Positions 26,201 through 33,561 of a DNA stretch of 64,000 nt are shown here, piece by piece. Numbering within the stretch: position 1 is the first letter of the stretch; each line of letters begins with the position of its first letter. The notes under the pieces are model-generated. The model did no database searches, was not told the origin of the DNA, and saw only the letters and a list, made by a program, of their open reading frames with translations. Made by a program: the position numbers and the translations under genes. Location: contig NZ_CP011924.1 of NCBI RefSeq assembly GCF_000238315.3, forward strand, positions 124,001 through 188,000, in the 5' to 3' direction. The DNA is from Pseudoalteromonas piscicida. GTDB lineage: Bacteria > Pseudomonadota > Gammaproteobacteria > Enterobacterales > Alteromonadaceae.

Positions 26201-27500
26201 GCGCAGCACCTTCAATCGTCACAGCTTTGGATGCTGGATTTATGTGTAGGGTAAGTCTTTGAAAATGACTGCTAGGCGCAACAAGCAGCGTATGTCGGCC
26301 ATGCTCGCTGGTGATGGTTAAGCGCTCTTGCGTTCTTGCTCGAACATACAAGGTAATTGCATTATCAACTCTCACTATGTTTTCAAGACGATAGTTAAGT
26401 GGCTGAGATGATGTAATGTAATTGACTCTCTGAGCGCTCGAGGTGAGCAGCACTTGCCCAGCGGCGCTGCGGCTGCCCAGTGTTACTCCACTTATCGCAA
26501 CATGATGAGTGAGCGGTTGAGGGGAGCTTGGCGTTAAAAAGTACAGTGTAGAGGCAATATCGTTAAGCATTTGCTTACGTTTGACCGCCAATGCTGTATC
26601 AGTAGCGCTAAAAGTGAGTGGAGAAGTATCACCATTCATGTAAAGGGCGCTAAGCTGCTCGTTCAGCTGTTTATTCCAATACGGATTAAATAACGACTCT
26701 TGCTGCTTTATTCCTGCATTGTCGTCGTAAATACCACGGTGCATTTGTAGTAAGTTAAGGTAGGTAGGCACCGATGTTGTGATAGTGAGGTAACTACCTT
26801 GCGGGACAGCAATATAATCTTGGTTAGATAAGCCGACTTTAGGCTCAAGGTACTCATCCGCTTGGATATCTGATATTGCAATGGTGCTGATAACCTCACC
26901 GTTAACTTTAATTGTGACAGTACCATTTTGCGCAATCGCGTGCAGATCTTTTCGAACCTCTAGTTTGAGCTTTTTAGCGTGCTCAAAGAATACGCTTGTC
27001 ACTTGTGTAGGTTGTAGGTGAAACCAGTGCTCTGTATCTTGTGCTAATTGCAGTATTTGGTCGTCAAGTCCTGGCAGTCTGAGTGCTCTTCGATACGGAT
27101 CTCTATGGCTGTGCATACTGCCTTGCCAAAGCGCGAGAGATTGAGCTTTATCACCTGTGTATGCAACCTGAATTAAACGGTTTTGTGCTGTTGCACTCAG
27201 TTGGCAGCGGGATTGAATACATAACCAATCGGACGTTGGAATGGCACGTTGTAGCTTTGGAGTTTCCCCTGCAAAAAACTCGAATGTCTCGAGGGCATTT
27301 GGTGTCGTTACTAACCACGCGTGACTTGGCAAAAACAGCCACGCTTTTTGCTGCGGTGCAAAGTGCTTGTTAGCATTGGCTTGGATAAATTGCATACGTG
27401 ACAGATCAATCCATTGGGCAGCCGTTTGTATCCCTACCTCATTGGCTCGAGATATCGTTGCAAACAGCAGTAGTGTCATTATAAAAGTGATTGCACGCAT
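23277..27500 (-). CDS. Large exported protein with helical repeats and C-terminal outer-membrane beta-barrel
   Basis: 1407 residues. It has a signal peptide (ITFIMTLLLFATISRA), about 450 residues of beta-rich sequence, then a TPR-like helical section (about 500-680: LAKLKPYLSGHSEQ, LKSLLKSTAQSLREYAANEL, AHETDITQYQCNDILL). Further beta domains follow. The last about 240 residues have alternating aromatic/polar strands (NWYRIDTFYTMDNHHQD, WWQPFYTYTSIS, GWQAHAGLRYQPW, QVGLQVRLG) typical of a porin barrel. The plan resembles PgaA, BcsC and PelB, which carry polymers across the outer membrane. In this operon it is the natural exporter of the PgsBC product. That role is inference from architecture and context. 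The start overlaps the previous gene by 22 bp. Confidence 0.75.
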   Translation of the reverse strand: MRAITFIMTLLLFATISRANEVGIQTAAQWIDLSRMQFIQANANKHFAPQQKAWLFLPSHAWLVTTPNALETFEFFAGETPKLQRAIPTSDWLCIQSRCQLSATAQNRLIQVAYTGDKAQSLALWQGSMHSHRDPYRRALRLPGLDDQILQLAQDTEHWFHLQPTQVTSVFFEHAKKLKLEVRKDLHAIAQNGTVTIKVNGEVISTIAISDIQADEYLEPKVGLSNQDYIAVPQGSYLTITTSVPTYLNLLQMHRGIYDDNAGIKQQESLFNPYWNKQLNEQLSALYMNGDTSPLTFSATDTALAVKRKQMLNDIASTLYFLTPSSPQPLTHHVAISGVTLGSRSAAGQVLLTSSAQRVNYITSSQPLNYRLENIVRVDNAITLYVRARTQERLTITSEHGRHTLLVAPSSHFQRLTLHINPASKAVTIEGAAQALDIAVAVNRLQPFPDFLTMTQETLGQGPLVQGLLARSKQNRADTYHLSLSGLSAPEISVKTDSHDQFTATKVLAELQMVAKTKPLMALAKLKPYLSGHSEQVTLMAWQLNIAILTQLERSGNAEVLLKSLLKSTAQSLREYAANELLSRYLARNEYIQASLLCAAHETDITQYQCNDILLTYLLDSGLQQEALWTSQQMALTPKQAEQIAAIQTNELTEPQYSLSHYGLQVVESLDDQTEHYPLSSDKPIKLVAKTPLTLKLSARAAYQGQEYKNTQWLLYEHNTKTRLLPIFSDIAANLQLQPQATRLSIASQQYIQLAANESLTLFSNNELFVEIRVQPDTANTPAFTDKSALLVSRAEARIANELSAKEIAINALYQLSQQILSNESYNRVLQRLQPSLSGDAVLTDLYARLMRYGQWLAAEQYTSYVGTQKVKVDTLAAQSVGDQITAHLTENQPSGLPLRANEILTIDFSEYQQVQVRVKFAYSSAKQIVAPPANVELVGPNQGDVISLQPTQPLYYGIKQIETQQGLLQLRWLNPLSGQSVSVRPQYFNQGQWRDIPLDTRQIFYRSDETTPITAKLTRDSLIKIETFADGIRNEATYFHPAGQVSLSGQQQPTLARMSIWTLSPTLHRVNLVPEVPMFLKAKQQLTPTSAEPEFQQARIETDESSTGVEGFLNIDSDDIVQTTEPSPSRTTLDLGVSLRVKDENNWYRIDTFYTMDNHHQDTFSINGQYDWLSQQSNWFAEARMRNRWQDATAISETHLSSSISAKFGQIHRYNSGFRSIWWWQPFYTYTSISKDEFIADEQIGPDMYTFYRNNHKHGWQAHAGLRYQPWVDSYFSSGVTLTSNQDWQTLDNALFSFDWYQFYQGHIFHAGLTSSYVFADQNRPNPTWQYLTQLGWQTGFDFSHNTAGWLGVTWTQDWFNNTHQVGLQVRLGNLQQTAFAPYAHDEIIFESLQLSHLLEQDLHER

Positions 27501-28231
27501 TTAGTAAACTGCTCTAGTTGTTGATTGTTATTAATTAATTGCTTTCTTGTTTGATAGCTTAGCTCAATATGGATGAAGCTATATTCAGGAAGCGCAAGCT
27601 GATGCATGATATTTTGCGTCCCGCCAAGTTCTTGCACTTCTTGAGGGTAAATCAGCGCCCGATAACCTTGCTTAACAAGACAAGACTTCAACTTCCATAG
27701 TGTGTCGTCATTTGTTTTACCTTGGCTTAAAATTATTTCGCTTAGTTTACCGGCGTCGGTTTTTCGCTTCTTCTGACTAAACCCATGTATTTGGAACACT
27801 TTTGCTATTGGGTGTAAAGATGTAAAAGCTATGATAGCTGACGCGTGAATATTGTGAGGTTGCTTGGCGTAATCATAGGTTTTACCAGTGTCATTGTTAT
27901 CGTATCTGTGTTTTGTGTTGTTCAGTAACACTTGGCAACTGTGCTGGAAAATGTGCTCACCAATGGTCAGCGTATGTTTATCATGAAAGCGATGTGGAAC
28001 AGACACCACGCAAGGCCGATGCGTTGGCGCATACGTGACTTCGCCGTGCGCGTCACTTTGAGGCTTTGGCGTCAGTGTAAATTGCTCTGCTTGGTGCGTA
28101 AATTGCCAGCCATCGAGCGCTACAGGTTGGTTAAACCATTGCGCCATTTTGCTGCTGTCGGGAATCGCAGCGTTAACATTCAATGACAGGCACAATGTAA
28201 TGTAAAGTGCGTAGCGACTAAGGTGTCTCAT
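27479..28231 (-). CDS. Small secreted protein of the polymer operon, possibly a hydrolase
   Basis: 250 residues with a signal peptide (YALYITLCLSLNVNA). I cannot assign a family. Notable clusters are SVPHRFHDKHT, SAIIAFTSLHP, QIHGFSQ, IILSQGK, ELGGTQNIMHQL and FIHIELSYQTRKQL. Conserved-looking His/Asp and a late Glu in this order resemble zinc-dependent amidohydrolases such as N-formylglutamate amidohydrolases or poly-gamma-glutamate hydrolases, so a polymer-trimming enzyme is a reasonable but weak guess. It overlaps both neighbours (14 bp with the 759-codon frame upstream, 22 bp downstream), which argues for translational coupling. Confidence 0.65.
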   Translation of the reverse strand: MRHLSRYALYITLCLSLNVNAAIPDSSKMAQWFNQPVALDGWQFTHQAEQFTLTPKPQSDAHGEVTYAPTHRPCVVSVPHRFHDKHTLTIGEHIFQHSCQVLLNNTKHRYDNNDTGKTYDYAKQPHNIHASAIIAFTSLHPIAKVFQIHGFSQKKRKTDAGKLSEIILSQGKTNDDTLWKLKSCLVKQGYRALIYPQEVQELGGTQNIMHQLALPEYSFIHIELSYQTRKQLINNNQQLEQFTKCVQSLL

Positions 28232-30470
28232 CTTGCCACCAGTTTAATGTTGCATCAGGCTGTTCATGTTCCTCTAATACACTTATCCAAACATCATGTG
28301 AAAAGCGAAGCGTCATGGTTTTAGGCGATGTTAAGTCTTGAAACAGCGGCAAAGTAATACTTGGGTACTCGTACAGCTCCGCGTGATTAGGGTTAAAAAA
28401 CATCCTCGTTTGTGCTGGGTTTAGATGTAGTACAAAGTGTTTAGCTAAAATGGTGTATTCATCGCTTGGGGTGATTACCTTAGTGCTATCCAGAGCGGTT
28501 GCTACCGTAATTTCATCTTGAGGGTCGGCACTAAACACTTTGACGACCAAAGCGATAGGTTGCAAGTTATCCTCGCTAACAGCAACAGTGAGTGGCGTTG
28601 CTTTCGCTACTTTGTACAGGCGGATCTTCCGCACGGTTCTTGGGATCCCTTGATTGATGAAAAGTGCTTGGGTATTAGCTAACTCCTCTATTTGTAAGCT
28701 GTTTAGCGGAACTTCAAATAGTGTTGGTTTACGCTTTTGCTTCACAATCACACTGCTTGGGTAGCTTGTTGCTTTACCTAGCTTAAAGAGTGCAGATTTA
28801 GCTACCTGACGATATTCAAACTCCATTTGCGGTACTGAGTTATCAAAGTAAGCTTGCTCAATGGGCACCAACGCGATATCCGATACAGCTAAAAGCTGAT
28901 CTAAGTCTTTGGATCGGTATTGAGGCAGCAACTCTGGTACTTCAGGTGGCGCTTCAAATAAGCGCACCGATGCTATCTGTTTTTGTGTATGAAAGAGGTA
29001 ATGGTTGTCAGCCTTTTGGCTAAACCATGCATCAATTCCCTGATAAATCGGACTTTCAGGGTCGCACACTGGGTCACAGCGATGATTCAGATAATTAAAT
29101 GTTGGGCTGCGGGCTTGCAGCTTTACCATCGCGTCTTCGGCTTCAATTTTGATTTGATTAACGTTATCTGGTATTGCCAAATAACGCTTCTCTGCGGTTG
29201 GTAAGGTTTGTCGCTCTGTGGTTTCAGTTATCAGTCTATCAAACAAAGCTTGCTCTGCCGTTGCGGTAAAAACATAGTCCTTGATCCGCTCATTGTTGCT
29301 GTAGAGGCTCACAGAGAGAGTGCTGCCAATGGGCGCACGCCACTCTAAAGCGATATCGCTTTTAGGAGAGACTTGATAGTAAACCGGCGTTTGCGCGTTG
29401 AGCATATAATAATAACTATGCAGCGGGACTATAGGGTCGACGCCATTGCTAAATACCCGAATGCTGGTGGGGGCGTTTGCGCTAATGGTAACAAGGCCTG
29501 TAGGTAAGTTGCTCAGTCTAGATTGGGTAGTGGCTAGCATCTCAGGCGTTAGTGGCTTTGGCGCGTTGAGTTGGCGTAAATCATGCCAAACAAAAGTAAG
29601 ATTTGCATTTTCGGGATGGCTTAATAAATATTCAGTGTGTTCATAGACGCGAAAACTTGCGCTTAGCTGCTCAGAAATAAACAAACTATCTAAGTCTAGC
29701 TGGGTCGAAAAATCATGATTAAGCACATTGTAGGGGAGTGACTCATATAACAAGTCAGCACGAAAGTCGATGTTAGGCACGCCCTGTGGCGCTAGCTTTT
29801 GCCAATCTAACATGACCGAATTGTATTTTTCTTCGTTGGTTAAGGCGTTTTCACCTATGGTGTGGTAATTCGTCATGCGTTCACGCCACTCAGTTGGCCT
29901 TTTCAGCCATGCTTTGGCAGGGTCGATAATACTGTTACTGGTTTGGGCATGGACGCGTACTACCACGCCTTTAAGCTGAGCATTTTCTGGTATTAGCTTT
30001 AACGTGATGGTTGCAGCCTGTTGTAACTCTTCACGATTTAAATAAAAGGATTGCCCAGACGCCACGGCCAACGCTTCACGGTTTTCAATGATCTGTTTTA
30101 CTTGTTGCTGAAAGTCGTTCGAGGCGGCTTTAGCTGCATGGTGATAAGTACCGCGATAAATAATCGCTCCTTTTGCATCAAGTAACTGATATTCAATAGC
30201 ATAGTTGACAGGCTGATCATCCAACGGCTGCGATTCGAATATTCCATTAGACAACACCCGGAGAGACATGGTCCGAGACGCAGAAAAGGAAAACTTCAGT
30301 GCACTATCGGTTTTTAGCCAATGCACATTTGAGCGAATATTAAACAAGGTCGAGGTATTTGAAGGCTCCGCCGATTTTACCCACACAAATAAAGTGACGG
30401 CGAACCAAACAAAAAGTAGCAGCAAAGCCATAAAAATAGCAAATCGTAATATCTGCTTAATCCAGTACAT
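28218..30470 (-). CDS. Single-pass periplasmic protein of the polymer operon
   Basis: About 750 residues. The ATG at 30470 is preceded by GAGGGG five bases away, which makes it a better start than the in-frame ATG at 30497. One N-terminal membrane helix (FAIFMALLLLFVWFAVTLFVWV) is followed by a long, mainly beta-predicted periplasmic part with no recognised family. A pair of close Cys (HRCDPVCDPES near residue 480) may form a disulfide. It sits between the PgsC-like protein and the secreted 250-residue protein. An obvious hypothesis is a periplasmic adaptor linking the synthase to the outer-membrane barrel protein; nothing in the sequence proves this. Confidence 0.7.
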   Translation of the reverse strand: MYWIKQILRFAIFMALLLLFVWFAVTLFVWVKSAEPSNTSTLFNIRSNVHWLKTDSALKFSFSASRTMSLRVLSNGIFESQPLDDQPVNYAIEYQLLDAKGAIIYRGTYHHAAKAASNDFQQQVKQIIENREALAVASGQSFYLNREELQQAATITLKLIPENAQLKGVVVRVHAQTSNSIIDPAKAWLKRPTEWRERMTNYHTIGENALTNEEKYNSVMLDWQKLAPQGVPNIDFRADLLYESLPYNVLNHDFSTQLDLDSLFISEQLSASFRVYEHTEYLLSHPENANLTFVWHDLRQLNAPKPLTPEMLATTQSRLSNLPTGLVTISANAPTSIRVFSNGVDPIVPLHSYYYMLNAQTPVYYQVSPKSDIALEWRAPIGSTLSVSLYSNNERIKDYVFTATAEQALFDRLITETTERQTLPTAEKRYLAIPDNVNQIKIEAEDAMVKLQARSPTFNYLNHRCDPVCDPESPIYQGIDAWFSQKADNHYLFHTQKQIASVRLFEAPPEVPELLPQYRSKDLDQLLAVSDIALVPIEQAYFDNSVPQMEFEYRQVAKSALFKLGKATSYPSSVIVKQKRKPTLFEVPLNSLQIEELANTQALFINQGIPRTVRKIRLYKVAKATPLTVAVSEDNLQPIALVVKVFSADPQDEITVATALDSTKVITPSDEYTILAKHFVLHLNPAQTRMFFNPNHAELYEYPSITLPLFQDLTSPKTMTLRFSHDVWISVLEEHEQPDATLNWWQDETP

Positions 30471-33400
30471 AACGCCCCTCATGAACCGCTTTTGCATAAG
30501 TGGCTAAATCAATAACGCGATTTCTTCTTGGTAAGTATAGCGCGAGCAATACGTTATCTCGGGTAAACATTAATCCCAGCTCACCATTTCTATGCGTGCT
30601 GAAGGCGCTTATTTTACATTGGCTTTCAAATTGACAAAGCGCTTGGAGCATTGGTAAATGTTGGGTGGTGGCATAACGTCCTGTGGCCACATTAAGTGCG
30701 TCAATAAATTGCGCACTCGCCTCATGCCAATCATTTGGAGAGAGGGCAAGCAAATCGATTACTTTGAGCTTAGGTGTGTGTGCAACGGCTAAAAGGCGTT
30801 GCAATAAAGCATCGTTGGTAATGGCAAAGTGCGATTTAAAATCCGATGCCAACCACAATGCCGCTAACTCACTTTTTGGTGCGAACAGCTGATATCCTGA
30901 CTGCGGTGTGGTACCGAGTTCTAAGCCTCTTGTTGCTTGTTGTCCTAATACGGTTTGAGTATTAACACCAAGATCAGCTAGCACCCTTTGTAGTGTAGCA
31001 ATGGTGTCATTATGAATAGGGTTAGGCGTTGTAAATTGGTACGCAAGCGCTGAAGGTCTGATGCTTGCAGGCGCGCTATGACTGCGGATCTGTAAATTAA
31101 GTAAGGGGTTGTCGTAAAAGTAGCGCTGTGCACTTTGATACACCACATTAAATAATGACCGCACGTTGTCGGCTGCCATGACATTTGCATCGATGCTGGT
31201 ATACGGGTGAGCACCAGCGATTGCCAGTAACTTTGCGTGGGTGGCCGTAAACAACTGCCCAGAGAACTCCAAGGTGTTACTTTCAAAGAGTGGTCTAGGC
31301 ACCGCAATGGTGAGGGATGGTTTAGCCAGCAAGGCAATAAAGTACACCCCTTGACCCAAATCATAGGCAGATTTGGTATCTAAAGGAGAAAGCGCAACGA
31401 ATTGCCCTTGATTATTTTCAACTAAAGTTAATTGGTACTGTAATAGGTTTGCTACGCGATTTATCTGACTCAGTCTTACCTCAAGCGTTTCCGGCGTTGT
31501 CACTATCTCAAGATTTTGGGTGATAGCAAATAACGGCCTTAACACTTCATATTCCCACAGTGCAGCACTGGTATCGCTCAGTGCGCTAAATGCACCGCTG
31601 CCTTTGGCGCTAATGTGACTGGAAAATGCTTCAATAAGTGCCTGTATGCTCTCATCGCTTGTGCTTATTTTATCTATGTCTTTGTCGATACGTTGCAGGC
31701 CATATGCGCTTAGCAACGACGAATAGCTATCCGAGCTTAAATACGCCTCAATCATTTGGCCATGGAACTGGCTGTAAGGTAAAGGTGCATTTGCCGCGAG
31801 ACCAAAGTGTGCATCGTTGATGTTAAACAAGGTAGCAAGTTCAGATTGTTGTACTGAGCTTGGCACACTGTTAAATATCCACATCTGTGCGTCTTCTTTT
31901 AAACTGTGTTGGTGCATCAATTGGCTTACTTGCTGATTAATTTCTCTGAGTTGGACTACCTCTGGGGTATCCATCGCGATGAAAAAGTCACTGTAGAACT
32001 CGCTTTGTTTGCCGTTCTTATTGCCACTTTGGTTAGGTCGCGCATTGCCAAATGCCATAGCCTGACTTTGCCAATACGAAAACAATATCCCACCAGCTTC
32101 GCTGGCAAGACGCTCAGCGGTGGGGTAAGGCACACTGATGATATGGGCTTTTTGAGCAGCTAAATTAATGATAAACAGGCCGCGTTTATGATCTTGTTGA
32201 TTGTCTTTTATTACTAAAAATTGTGTCGTACGCTGCAAAGAAAAGTCGGCTTGACGCAGTAAGGTGGCGGCCTCGGCATAGCGTGACTCACTATCCTGCT
32301 TAAGCAACCTAATTGCTTGCTTAAAGTGGCTACGTTGCTGCTCGGTCACATATTGGCTGACATTAACGTTAGCCGCATTTTGAGTATACAGCTGGCTCTT
32401 GTAATTACTGATCACTTGGCCGAGCGTTAAATCGCTGGCTGTTTCATTTATCGCTAATGTATTACTTTGTACGAATAGGCTTGGAATAACCATAATTGCA
32501 AAACCAATACATATGGCGATAAAGCCACCAACAATTGAGGTTTGAAAAGTTGCACGGATCACAAGGCCTAGCGCATTTTTTTGGTAAATTTTAAGGGCGA
32601 GTAAGGTCGATAGCATGTAGCCAAAAGCAAAGGTATCGGTCACTTTTAAGGTTGGAAAGTAACCGACGACGACGTAGTTTAAAATCAGTTTGTAGACAAA
32701 GCCAATATTAAAAAACAGCAGCATGAGTCGTGCGCCTTCGATATTGGCGTGTTTTAAACGAGTAAAGTTTAAGACTACATATCCAAAGACTAAAATAACC
32801 GCTGTTTCTACGAATGATGTGAGCAGCTTAGTGGGTTGCATCAGTTGCAGAGCTAGCAGCGCAGGCAGCATAATGCCATTAAATTCCCAGCCGTACTTTA
32901 AATTAGCCCTTGATGCGATAAACGCGGTGATCACCAAGATAATATAAGCTTTAGGGGCTGCAATAATGGAGGCCGCAACAGCTTCGTACATGACGGCAAG
33001 ATTGGCAATGCTAAAGTTGGTGAACGTCATCAATCCAAAACGAATGATGATATAGGTAACAATCAACTGAATAGCAGTGACTTTTATGCCATATTTAAAG
33101 CCGCCATTCCACATTACATTGGCGGTCAAGGCGATGATAATCAGCCCGAGACTATAAAGCTGTGCGGCGTAATCAAAAGTGATGTCCCATTGTGTTAAGT
33201 ACGCGGCGACCAGTGGCCAAAACAGCACATCCATGGTAACTCGGACAATAATGCTTAACAAAACGATGGCAAAAAATCGGTCGCGGCCAAACATTTCTGC
33301 ATAGCCCAGTCGCTCAACAAGTGTTTTGGCAAAAAACCGCATTAAGCCATAAACGACAATGGCCTCAACAATGATCACCCAAGCCGATGTTGGGCTCACG

Positions 33401-33561
33401 ATAAATAAAGGGACTAGGTAACCTGGAACCACTAAACCAGTTAACGGGAAGCCAAACCTTAGATTGAAAAATGCAACAACCGCGATGCCTATCCAAACAC
33501 ACGTGATAACGGACTGCCCAAGTCCGCCCGCACTTGGGAATAGCGTCAGCGTCCAGTCCAT
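30457..33561 (-). CDS. pgsC: PgsC/CapC-like membrane protein, duplicated core plus large periplasmic domain
   Basis: 1034 residues; Bacillus PgsC is 149. The first about 370 residues are polytopic membrane sequence. FPLTGLVVPGYLVPLF near residue 40 matches the PgsC AGLVVPGYLALVF, and the following YAEMFGRDRFFAIVLLS then VRVTMDVLFW matches its YGRRKFAATLITG/LLFDYCYP region. A second related segment, FNGIMLPALLALQL near 228, matches the PgsC VIVPGLIAN half, with extra helices between. Residues from about 390 onward are a soluble domain not found in classical PgsC. The family acts with PgsB in polymer synthesis and transfer through the inner membrane. The start is immediately after the stop of the preceding gene (0 bp). 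Confidence 0.85.
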   Translation of the reverse strand: MDWTLTLFPSAGGLGQSVITCVWIGIAVVAFFNLRFGFPLTGLVVPGYLVPLFIVSPTSAWVIIVEAIVVYGLMRFFAKTLVERLGYAEMFGRDRFFAIVLLSIIVRVTMDVLFWPLVAAYLTQWDITFDYAAQLYSLGLIIIALTANVMWNGGFKYGIKVTAIQLIVTYIIIRFGLMTFTNFSIANLAVMYEAVAASIIAAPKAYIILVITAFIASRANLKYGWEFNGIMLPALLALQLMQPTKLLTSFVETAVILVFGYVVLNFTRLKHANIEGARLMLLFFNIGFVYKLILNYVVVGYFPTLKVTDTFAFGYMLSTLLALKIYQKNALGLVIRATFQTSIVGGFIAICIGFAIMVIPSLFVQSNTLAINETASDLTLGQVISNYKSQLYTQNAANVNVSQYVTEQQRSHFKQAIRLLKQDSESRYAEAATLLRQADFSLQRTTQFLVIKDNQQDHKRGLFIINLAAQKAHIISVPYPTAERLASEAGGILFSYWQSQAMAFGNARPNQSGNKNGKQSEFYSDFFIAMDTPEVVQLREINQQVSQLMHQHSLKEDAQMWIFNSVPSSVQQSELATLFNINDAHFGLAANAPLPYSQFHGQMIEAYLSSDSYSSLLSAYGLQRIDKDIDKISTSDESIQALIEAFSSHISAKGSGAFSALSDTSAALWEYEVLRPLFAITQNLEIVTTPETLEVRLSQINRVANLLQYQLTLVENNQGQFVALSPLDTKSAYDLGQGVYFIALLAKPSLTIAVPRPLFESNTLEFSGQLFTATHAKLLAIAGAHPYTSIDANVMAADNVRSLFNVVYQSAQRYFYDNPLLNLQIRSHSAPASIRPSALAYQFTTPNPIHNDTIATLQRVLADLGVNTQTVLGQQATRGLELGTTPQSGYQLFAPKSELAALWLASDFKSHFAITNDALLQRLLAVAHTPKLKVIDLLALSPNDWHEASAQFIDALNVATGRYATTQHLPMLQALCQFESQCKISAFSTHRNGELGLMFTRDNVLLALYLPRRNRVIDLATYAKAVHEGRYVLD

